64,000 nucleotides of DNA. Source: Aselliscus stoliczkanus (taxonomy: Eukaryota; Chordata; Mammalia; Chiroptera; Hipposideridae). Positions 55,746 through 64,000 of the stretch are shown here, piece after piece. The stretch is taken from assembly GCA_033961575.1 (NCBI GenBank), contig CM066737.1, positions 88,904,271-88,968,270 on the forward strand, read 5' to 3'. The notes under the pieces are model-generated. The model saw nothing but the letters and a program-made list of their open reading frames with translations, was not told the DNA's origin and did no database searches. Each line of letters opens with the position of its first letter. Within the stretch, counting starts at the first letter, position 1. The position numbers were made by a program, and so were the translations under genes.

Positions 55746-55874
55746 AACAGATACACTTATTTACTCAGTTGTTTGGCAAATATATATAGACTACCTGTTA
55801 TATACCACACATGATAAAATAGAATAATGCACAAAGACTAGACAGACCTAGTTGTAATCCTAGATGCACTCTTT

Positions 55875-56277
55875 TTGTTTTTTAAGATTTTATTGGGGAG
55901 TTGGGGAAGGGGAACAGTGTTGGGCAATTGAGGACGAGGAACAGCCAAGTTGTTGTCCTTCAGTCTTAGTTGTGGAGGTCGCAGCTAGCTTAGCTCCAAG
56001 TCCAGTCGCCATCCAGGCACCCGTCAACAGCTTGCAGCCGCTCGGCTCAAGGTACCCTGTTCAATCTTAGTTTCAGGTGGGCATAATGCACCATCCCATG
56101 CGGGAGTCAAACCAGCAACCTTGTTGTTAGGAGCTCGTGCTCTCAACAGTTGAGCCATGCTACCACCTGTTGGTAGCTTAGCTTGGGCGCAGAGTCACTG
56201 GCCCATGTGGGAATCGATCCGGCAACCCTGTTTCTCAGAGCTCGTGCTCTTAACCAACTGAGCTACTCGACGGGCCC
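55875..56277 (-). repeat. Dimeric SINE-R, 403 bp
   Basis: Tail at left ('ttaagattttattggggagt') with a short internal tail repeat ('gaggaacagccaagttgttg'), then two antisense tRNA-like heads (ctctcaacagttgagccatg; ctcttaaccaactgagctac). Perfect TSD ctagatgcactcttt at 55860-55874 and 56278-56292. Confidence 0.94.
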
Positions 56278-56292
56278 CTAGATGCACTCTTT

Positions 56293-56640
56293 ACTAGCTG
56301 TATGACCAGGGTTAGTTTACTGATCATTTCCAAGCCTGTGTCTTATGTGTACTAATGGAATGACATGATTTCATAAGGTATTTGGGGCGGTTACATTAGG
56401 GAGCATAAAGTGCTCCTTTCTAGGCATGCAACATGTTTGTTATCCCCATTTCCTGAATTATCTGACTTCAGTTTGAGCAGCAAATAAAAATGAGGATCTA
56501 ATACTTATAGATTTGGGATGTTGGACGTGCTACTCCGTGTGGATCTTAACTGTTTCATCATCTGCAAAATGAAAATAATAATACCTACCTCACAGGTCAT
56601 GATGAGTATCAAATAAGCTACTGAGGTCATGTTTCAGGCA
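56293..56640 (+). repeat. MIR-like fragments
   Basis: 'tactagctgtatgaccaggg', 'catcatctgcaaaatgaaaa' and 'taatacctacctcacaggtc' are MIR wording; the dimeric SINE sits inside the first piece. Confidence 0.6.
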
Positions 56641-56956
56641 CATAAGAGGTTTTCCTCCCCCCCCACACACCTCCTCTAGATCAAACATTTTCAGTGGGAG
56701 CGATATGGCCCCCAAGGTGGTGAAAATTGGTTCCTGAGGGACAAAAAAAATTCTTACATTTTTATGTAAAGCACAGATACATAAAATACATAAACAGATA
56801 TACAGTATTTTCTGTGGTATTAAAATTTCATGGGGCATAGGGAGATTAGGAAAACATGTCTAAAAAGATATCTGAGAGGGGCGGGATGGAGGCAACAGCG
56901 GAAAAGAGGTCATCACTCTACAGTAGATGCCCTGTGTAGAATGTGTACATAAAACC
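56641..56956. other. Possible hAT-MITE debris
   Basis: 'ttttcagtgggagcgatatg', 'gtggtgaaaattggttcctg' resemble an old hAT-type MITE. Weak. Confidence 0.3.
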
Positions 56957-56963
56957 ATTACTG

Positions 56964-57154
56964 GGGTGACCAGTTATCTCAGTTGGTTAGAGCATGGTGG
57001 TGATAACACCAACTTTGCTGGTTCAATCCCCGCATGGGCCACTGTGAGCTGTGCCTTTCTTAAAAGAGTCAACTATGCCATTGTAGCATGAAAGCAAAGT
57101 GTAACCAGTGACCATAGCTGTTCCCCAACAACAACAAAATTTTTTTTAAAAATA
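56964..57154 (+). repeat. SINE-R monomer (variant body)
   Basis: Same variant as 16834-17020: 'cagttggttagagcatggtg', 'gtgataacacc', 'ctatgccattgtagcatgaa', 'ctgttccccaacaac'. Short flanking match attactg. Confidence 0.88.
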
Positions 57155-57161
57155 ATTACTG

Positions 57162-59194
57162 AAATTTGCATATTTCTGAGAAGCCAGGTGCCAGCAACTA
57201 GTCAATCCTCTCTAACACCGTTTTCTTAACCCCATAGGTGAGCCTAATTTTGTCTACAGGGAATGCTATATTATTTATTTTATAATCTGCCTTCACATTT
57301 TGGGGGGACACAACTATGTTATCAAACTCCAAATTCACCAAATAAAAGAAAAGTAGAAAGATTAATGACCTTACATGGGTTTGAATTCCAGAGAGTTCCC
57401 TTTTGGCACAGTTTGAATAACATTAGCAGTCTTGTTAATTTTCTGGTTAGGCCCCTGTGTGGATTAAAATATGGCTCAACACCAGGGTGCATCGCTTTGG
57501 CACATTCTGTTCATCACGCATTACAAAATGGTTGAAATAAGAACTTCCTCTAAACGAAGTGTGGCCTGCATTTGTGATTTTCAAAACCACCTTGGGCACA
57601 ATATTGGATCCTGTTAGAGGGAGGAAAAGCATTTGAAAGTAGAATTGCTACCCTTTCTGGCTCTTACTAACAAACTGCAAGGGGAAATTCAGAGGTTGTT
57701 TTTGAGATCAATAAACTCATGTGTAGTTTGCTATTTACATTCAGTAGACAATACCCCTATGGTTCTGGTGCCATATGATAACGAATGATTTTTACACTCG
57801 AGAATCTGAATTACAGACCTGCATTGGAATTTCATGTTGTGGCTACAAGAACATCTGTATAAGAAAATACGAAAGGACAGCACAATCCCATATAAAAACC
57901 ATCTGCCAATAAATCCACTTTGGATGAGCTACTAAAAATGGACACATCCAGCATAAAAGATGAGTGTGTCTATTACATAGGCAAGCATTGTGAAGGATGG
58001 CAAGTTTCCACTGGTACCCTGAGATAAGAAACAGCTGTTGTTGGCATCGGCACTCCTGCAAGAAATGAAATCATAAATCTGGGACACACTTATGAGAGTT
58101 ACCATACATTTGATCAACTTTAAATATATGCAAGACCAGAATTATGTGGCAGCCCCCAACAAAATTGCCAACAACCCTGTAACAATCTCTTGAGAAGGAG
58201 CCCTGAATCCAATCGCACAGAACTATCATCCGATTGTGTGGTATTTCTAAAGCAAGGAGTTCTAGAGTGTGTGCCTGTGGTGGTGATGAAGCAGGGGAGG
58301 GATGGGAGAAAGCCTTTGTTATTTTCCTTTTTTTTTTTCTTGCACCAAGGCATTCTTAGTATAAAATTTCAGGGTTTTAAATGATGACTGCAAAGCAGTT
58401 ACTTAGGTACATTTATAAACTGTGAGTCAAAGGGCAAAAAACATCTTTCAGCACAGAAAATTCACTGAATCTCACCATTGTATCTATTGGGCATCTACAC
58501 ATAAGGACAAAAGTCTCTTTGAAAAATTAACAATTTGTATGTACAATTTATATACTCTGTAAAAAATTAACAACTCCAATTATCAAAGCTTAAAATTTCA
58601 CATTGCTCTGACATTTATTTTTTTTAGAATATTCTCTTGAAATGTTTTCAACTACTTACTTCAAGCATATTCTGATTACGCTACTCTAGCATTTCATTGG
58701 ATTATTTTTCCTTTTCATGTTGAATCATGCAAAGTCAACCATAAGTACTTGACATAGGTCTAGCCATTAACTCAGTGAGGCACCACTGTTTATCCTCCAT
58801 CTCTTGCTAGATTTTCTGCTTTAAGGTTGTTCTTTTCAGGCAGACAGCCCCTGAGCCAGGCCAGACAGCCAGTAGACCTCTCAAGCACACGTTTCTCTGA
58901 GAGATGCCTAGGAATAATGTAGGAAATCTGAAATGACTCTTCTGCTACCAGAACATACCCAGCACCCTCCGAGTCAGAAAGACTTTCTGGACCATTAGAA
59001 TAATAAGAGACTGGAAAAGGATAGTGAGAGAAATTGTAGGGCCCACCCCATAGAGACCTTAAAAAAAGAATAGCCATTGTTTTCTCAGGCTAGGCATTCA
59101 TAGGCTTGGCAATACCGCCAGTGAAGGCTGGCCCAAAGGCTCTCTGGAGTTCTCATCTTTTTATGATGCTGTGATGCTGTTTAGCTTTTGAAAA
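57162..59194. other. Unassigned intronic sequence
   Basis: About 2 kb with no recognised repeat, RNA or coding signature. Several 60-95-codon frames have no family resemblance. Confidence 0.45.
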
Positions 59195-59313
59195 AAAAGT
59201 GAGGTATAACTGACATACATTATGTTAGTTTCAGGTGTACATGATAATGATTCGATAGATGTATATACTGCAAAATGATCACCACAATACGTCTAGTTAA
59301 CAGTGTCACCATT
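59195..59313 (-). repeat. L1 3' end fragment
   Basis: Antisense 'gaggtataactgacatacat', 'gttagtttcaggtgtacatg', 'atgatcaccacaatacgtct'. Confidence 0.75.
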
Positions 59314-60580
59314 ATGATGCTATGATTTTAAGAAGAGTGCACTGAGCAGCCAGGAGCTCTGATTTCTGGTTCTCCACCATGCATCCTGCTAGAGAGAGCT
59401 TAGTTTTCAGGTTTCCATAACATCAGACTCTGCCCAGCTAGGTCAGACAGTCCAGCCTAAGTTCTCAAATCTGATCTGATTTTCTCTGTGGGCTAATCTG
59501 GACAAGAGAACTATATCTTAGGGAAGAAAAACGGACAAGAGGATACTAGGGCAGAGAATAAGAAAGGTAAAGAGTAGGGAGAGGAATAGAAAAAGGATGG
59601 AGAGAGATTTAAGGCAAGGGACTACTACAAAACAGCACATAAATGTCTTTTTTCCCCCCCATACTAAAAATCTGTCTGCCAAAATGGAAAGGAATAATTA
59701 GCAGCTAAATACAAATCCATGTTCTCTATCTTTTAAATGACATATCTCCAAGGTACAAAGCAGCATGTCTGGTTGAAGGCTGGGTGATTCGATCCTTCTA
59801 TTATTCTATATGAAACAAGGAATCTGTAGTTGAATTACCCTTAAATTGTCTGGCAGTAGGTGAAGTTAACTTTTATCAGAAGCTATTCTTTCATATTATA
59901 CAGTGTAGTCAAGGATATATTAGTTTTGACGTTTTGTAACATCTCAATACACTGTGGAGTGAATTTACTGTGAGACTAATTTATAAGGGAGCTTTTCATA
60001 GGAAGAAATAATGGTCAGCATCAGCTGTGCCTCAAATTATAAGCAGGATAAAAATTCAGGGGAAAAATGGACATTCTCATAAAATTGCTAGGTGTTAATA
60101 AGAATTCTTCTTATATTTATATACCTGAGGATATTCTGTGTCTCTTAGAACTCCAAGTTCTTAAAACACAATTCAGGAGGAAGATTTTATTGTTGAGGGA
60201 ACGTGATAGTACCTCCTAACATGATTATTTTGTCTTAAAGAAAGAAAAAAAAACCCATCAGGTAAAACAGTATATAAAAGGTATTTTTAGAGTTCAGCTT
60301 TGGGGGGAAAACCCTACAACTTAAGCATTTAAAACACAGTTTCAAGACGATTGATTTGACTAATGCACAATACAGTCATTATAAAGTGAATTCCCCATAC
60401 ATGAAATTTAATTCCACCTATAGGATTCATCACTCATCACAGAAGTTTTATTATACTCTGGTACCAGGTGCCATTGTCTCACTTTTTGTTCTTTTCTAAT
60501 AAGATCACACTGGTCAGATGACATTTTGAGACACCAATTAACCATATAATCGGTAAATGAAATCGGTAAAAGCCAAATAA
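59314..60580. other. Unassigned intronic sequence
   Basis: Nothing recognised apart from a purine-rich patch near 59560-59620. Confidence 0.4.
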
Positions 60581-60591
60581 AGAGAAAAACA

Positions 60592-60696
60592 GGGCCGGCC
60601 AAGTGGCGTGGTGGTTAAGCGCTGGCTTAGGAAGCCAGCGGCCCAGGTTCAGGTCCCACATATGAGGGCCAGTTACATTGCCCTCAAAAAAAAAAA
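60592..60696 (+). repeat. SINE-A
   Basis: gggccggccaagtggcgtgg to cagttacattgccctc-A(n). TSD agagaaaaaca (60581-60591) against agcgaaaaaca (60697-60707). It is 464 bp upstream of exon 62, sense orientation. Confidence 0.95.
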
Positions 60697-60707
60697 AGCG
60701 AAAAACA

Positions 60708-61160
60708 AACATATCAGAGAGATAAGTGTAGTACTTTAGCTTCAATAACTTGGAATGTAAATATATCACAGAGGGATGTTTCAGCTGCTAAACTAATAAA
60801 ACCCAGTCAATCAAATAGTAAAAGATATCAAGAAGCAGCAACAGGAAGTATTATAAGGCAAGCACCCAATGGAGACACAGAAGAGAAAACCCGTCAGTTT
60901 ACTCATTCACTTCCTTATCTGTTCTATAGGTATAGCAGTGGAACATTTTTTTTCTTTGCATTTATCTTTGTGCCTGAATGAGTTCAATTTCACTTAGATT
61001 AGGACAGAAACTTCAGAACAGCTGGTTAATCCATCCTGTCTTCATGGGCAACTGAGCAAACAGACCAATATCAGAGTAAAATTGTAATTCTGGAGATTAA
61101 TGTTGTCTTTCCTGTTTGCTGTGAACTTGACCTCCATGCCTTTTCTTTTTCCTTTTTCAG
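60708..61160 (+). other. DMD: Intron 61 3' end with exon 62 acceptor
   Basis: Unassigned sequence ending in a 25-nt pyrimidine-rich tract and cag at 61158-61160. Confidence 0.8.
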
Positions 61161-61221
61161 CTTCTGTCCAGGGTCCCTGGGAGAGAGCCATCTCACCAAA
61201 CAAAGTGCCCTACTATATCAA
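61161..61221 (+). CDS. DMD: Dystrophin exon 62 (partial CDS, start of WW domain)
   Basis: Next coding exon of dystrophin. Two bases complete the Thr codon begun in exon 61, then the frame reads SVQGPWERAISPNKVPYYI and ends with two bases (aa) of an Asn codon. The segment carries the first signature Trp of the WW domain (in GPWERA) and the VPYYIN strand. In the dystrophin family this domain binds the PPxY tail of beta-dystroglycan together with the EF-hands. The length is 61 bp, as for human exon 62. The acceptor is ctttttcctttttcag and the donor gtaagttgg. The second WW Trp belongs to the next exon, outside this window. Residues appear identical to the human protein as I remember it. It lies 28,005 bp downstream of exon 61. 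Confidence 0.97.
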
Positions 61222-62417
61222 GTAAGTTGGAAACGTGACATTCTTTAAGGAGCATGTATTATGGCTGATCTGTATATTCACAAATGAATTTATTTCTAAA
61301 CGTGACATTAGCCTAGCCTACAATTCCTAGTTCTTTCTTCCCCAAGGAAGCTTAGATAATCAACTCATGCTTAAATTACCACTGAAAATTTGCTGATGCA
61401 ATAGGGAGCTGCCTTTAGGAAAAATCCATTTCACACAGCGTATATGTTGTGTTTTGTGATTGGAGGGGGGATGGATTTTTCACACTAGAACAAAAAACTG
61501 CAGATAATATTACTGGTAGTGAAAGAATATTTAGAAGAACAATTTAATATATTGAGGGGTTTTCCCACATTTCTTCTTCAGACAAAGATGGACGACTTCT
61601 GCAGCTATATGTACACAAACTGCTTTAGGTGAATAAATACTTCATGAACCCAAAAGGCAGAGAGCAGCAATCCTGGCTCTGTGGAGCTGAGGCATTCAAT
61701 ATATAGCACTCAGCATTTTTCACATAACAACAGAATGCTACTGTTTTCTGGGGCCATTTGTGTCAATCAAAGGAATACAGGTGCTTAGAAGCACCTGTGG
61801 CATGCCGTATGAAATACAAATGATGATACATTGGGTCAACATGGAAGCGAGAGGCTAGGGGATGTTAAATTATTATGATGCCTTAACAGTTTCTCATCAA
61901 TTGTGTGAGCCCAACTTAAATTTAACTTTGAATCGGCTACCTCAACGACAATTAAAATTAATCGGATTCATGAAATAGTCTTCAATACCAACTAAAGTCT
62001 TTGAACTTGCTTCTGCCATGAGTCTGACTAAAAATATGAAATGTTTGTCCATTTTTTTGGCCTGCCATCTTTTATCAAGTCTGTTTTTATTCTTCCACTG
62101 CCCATCAATTCTTCATAATTTAGTTCTAAAGCAGTAACAGCAGTCTTAGATCTTCATTACTACAGTTCTCAAGAAATTTGATTTCATGCCTCAATTTTGT
62201 TAGCTCAGAAGAATGGGGGTGAGGGGACTCTTTTGGCTCTTTAAGGAGAGACACATCCTTTAAGAGAAGTTTGTCTTATTAAATTTTTCCAGACAAGGTA
62301 TCTCTTAACTTTAAAAATTCTCCTTTAATATGCTTTGATCCTGGTTTTTAATTTTCTTATTTTTAAATTTTCTTATTTTTGTTATATATAATTATTAATT
62401 TAGTCATTCTAAATATT
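61222..62417. other. Unassigned intronic sequence
   Basis: No repeat or exon recognised. Confidence 0.4.
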
Positions 62418-62432
62418 TTAAATACCTGTTTT

Positions 62433-62543
62433 TTGGGTGTTTTTTTATTTTTAATTAATTTATTTATTTTTTTGAGGGCACTGTCACTGGCCCTCATATG
62501 TGGGACCAAACCGGGCTTAACGACCGCGCCACTCAGCCGGCCC
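62433..62543 (-). repeat. SINE-A with internal deletion
   Basis: Antisense copy; the region between 'gggaccaaaccggg' and 'cttaacgaccgcgccactca' lacks the anticodon-arm hairpin seen in sisters. TSD ttaaatacctgttt at 62418-62431 and from 62544. Confidence 0.93.
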
Positions 62544-62558
62544 TTAAATACCTGTTTT

Positions 62559-63210
62559 AAATCACTCATTTTATTAAATAATATATTGATTTAGACATGC
62601 ACTGTATTGCTTGCATCTACTATATATTTTATGGAACCATTTTATGCAAACTCTCCCCACACATCTTGTAGATCAATGTCTCCAATCATGACAAATTTTC
62701 ATTTCTGACTAAGACGTTTGAGACCTGCTACTTCAACCCATTTATAAAGCTCTTACTTTATCCAATTTTTGTGAGCTGAAATAAAGATTCTTGTGGCCAA
62801 GGTTTTAGGACCACCTGAGAAACCAAGACATCTTTAAGTCACTATTCTCCAAATCATTACTTGTTTGGGATTCATTAAAGGTCTCCTGGGGATTCCCAGA
62901 GTCATCCCCTGCCCACTTCCACCCTACCCCCACCTCCCATCCTACTGTCCTTTCCTTAAATCCTTAAATATTTGTCTTCTCCCTGGTGTTACACCTACCA
63001 CAGAAGATCTCAGTGCCTTGCTGGGGGGAAGTAAAAATGAATTCAGACGAAAAAAAGAAAAGGGGCACGATACAAATTCCAGAAAAGCTGTAATCTCCCC
63101 TGTACATTAATCTCTTGCTGTTTCTCCATGGAATCAGCAGCTACCCTCGACTTGTCCTTTTGTTGGTCCTGGGCTCCTTCACCAACTTGCAGATCAGGTA
63201 AGGGCACAGA
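62559..63210. other. Unassigned intronic sequence
   Basis: Nothing recognised. Confidence 0.4.
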
Positions 63211-63515
63211 ACTGGGAATAAGTAAACTTGATTTCTAGTCCTGGCCCTGTTGTTAGTTGATTGTGTAGCCTTGAGCACGTCACTTAACTTATGCAAAACT
63301 TGGTTTCTCATTTATAAAATAAAGGAGTTTGACTTGATAATATCTTTTTTTTTTTAGGGCAGTGTTACTGGCCCTTATATGTGGGACTGAACCGGGGCCA
63401 CTGGCTTCCCAAGCCAGCGCTTAACCACAGTGCCACTCGGCCGGCCCCAACTTGATAATATCTGATAATATCTAAGGTCCTTTTTAGCTCAAAGAATCAA
63501 TGAGTGTGACTCAAT
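63211..63515 (+). repeat. MIR split by a SINE-A
   Basis: 'gatttctagtcctggccctg', 'gagcacgtcacttaacttat', 'tctcatttataaaataaagg' before, and 'taaggtcctttttagctc' after, the SINE at 63345-63449. Confidence 0.8.
63345..63449 (-). repeat. SINE-A
   Basis: Antisense copy: 'gggcagtgttactggccctt' to 'gccactcggccggcccc'. Perfect TSD acttgataatatc at 63332-63344 and 63450-63462. Confidence 0.95.
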
Positions 63516-64000
63516 GCATTGTCTTGTCCAAATTAAGAAACCTAAGATCTCAACTTTTGTTTCAAGTTTATCTTCATTTTTAAAATGATTTATTTTACTT
63601 ATTAACATAATACAAATTCTCAGTTTAAAAAAAATAGAAATTCTATTTTTCCACTGTTTTATTAGCTTCACCTCTGACCTCTGAGCCCACTCCAATTTCA
63701 CCAGTACCTATTCAAAAGCTCAAATCTTGCTGTGTAATTTAGAACTATTATTCTTCCTAGTTTAATAGTAAGAAACATAAAACAATAGACAGGAAAAATT
63801 AATAGAAAGGTGAGTATGAAGACCTTAAAAACCTCTGAGGTGATCAATTTCTTGGAATGAAGAATTATATAATTTCCCAAAGAGATCTCTGAAGCTTTAT
63901 GGTAATCAATTATCTCTATAATTTAATCTATTTGAAAATAGGGGTTATATAATTTCTGAAATATACATCTAAACTATTAAGGTGGAATATAGGGAGAACA
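63516..64000. other. Unassigned AT-rich sequence
   Basis: Nothing recognised up to the window edge. Confidence 0.4.

Larger units (their letters stand above)
33156..61160 (+). other. DMD: Dystrophin intron 61 (complete)
   Basis: 28,005 bp between the donor of exon 61 and the acceptor of exon 62. It begins gtaagt and ends cag, a standard U2-type intron interrupting a codon after its first base. It holds at least three dimeric and six monomeric SINEs, DNA transposons, L1 fragments, microsatellites and a local inverted duplication. Confidence 0.95.
61222..64000 (+). other. DMD: 5' part of dystrophin intron 62
   Basis: Starts gtaagttgg. The remaining 2,779 bp hold SINE-A copies at 62433 and 63345 and a MIR. 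The Dp71 promoter and first exon lie within intron 62 in other mammals, but no GC-rich promoter or MREQLKG-type first exon is seen here, so it must lie further downstream. Confidence 0.9.

Noticed and set aside
61222..64000. Dp71 promoter/first exon in intron 62
   Set aside because: No GC-rich promoter and no MREQLKG-type start followed by a donor is seen in the first 2.8 kb of the intron; it probably lies further downstream.
1..64000. CRISPR array, prokaryotic operon or phage system
   Set aside because: No direct-repeat/spacer arrays or bacterial gene organisation; the sequence is plainly mammalian intron. The regular tandem repeats are microsatellites.
1..64000. Endogenous RNA-virus or retroviral genes
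   Set aside because: Apart from one LTR-like block I saw no gag, pol, env or non-retroviral viral reading frame.

Overview
The window is mammalian X-linked gene sequence: the plus strand carries two consecutive coding exons of dystrophin (DMD). They are exon 61 (33077-33155, 79 bp) and exon 62 (61161-61221, 61 bp), separated by a 28,005-bp intron, with the 3' part of intron 60 to the left and the first 2.8 kb of intron 62 to the right. The exons join in frame and encode the end of the last spectrin-like repeat, the start of hinge 4 and the first half of the WW domain. These 140 bp are the only host coding sequence I can support. Every other open frame is intronic noise or transposon debris.

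The organism is most likely a bat, probably a rhinolophoid (horseshoe or leaf-nosed) bat. The evidence is two SINE families. SINE-R is tRNA-Ile-derived and Rhin-1-like, with the tail '...ttgaaacaacgacttgacttgga...ccccaataaaa', and occurs as monomers and dimers. SINE-A is a short tRNA-derived element of about 100 bp starting gggccggc and ending cagtgacactgccctc-A(n). A ~400-450 bp composite has a SINE-A head and a SINE-R-like tail. The bat call is an inference from SINE type recognised from memory.

Intron 60 part (1-33076): an old minus-strand L1 split by a Tc1/mariner-like MITE (1-1491); a ~7-kb L1-in-L1 nest (5404-12490) whose inner element keeps an intact ORF1 but has lost nearly all of ORF2; inverted (twin-primed) L1 fragments (12652-13794); a Tigger1-like MITE, a MER5-like element, many SINEs, a 2-kb minus-strand L1 (27233-29308) and a Tigger-type element just upstream of exon 61.

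Intron 61 (33156-61160): MITEs, MIRs, microsatellites, a rearrangement at 37795-38526 (a 224-bp inverted copy of sequence 3.4 kb upstream, sandwiched between two ~255-bp near-identical direct repeats), a Tigger7/MER44-like element, a mariner > L1 > SINE nest (52627-54563), and three dimeric SINEs. Intron 62 part (61222-64000): two SINE-A copies, a MIR and otherwise unremarkable AT-rich sequence; the Dp71 first exon is not seen.

I found no complete host gene, CRISPR array, functional RNA gene or intact endogenous virus. The best 'hunt' results are the templated-inversion/duplication scar, the RT-less L1 with intact ORF1, the composite SINE, and several dated nests of transposons with clear target-site duplications (TSDs).
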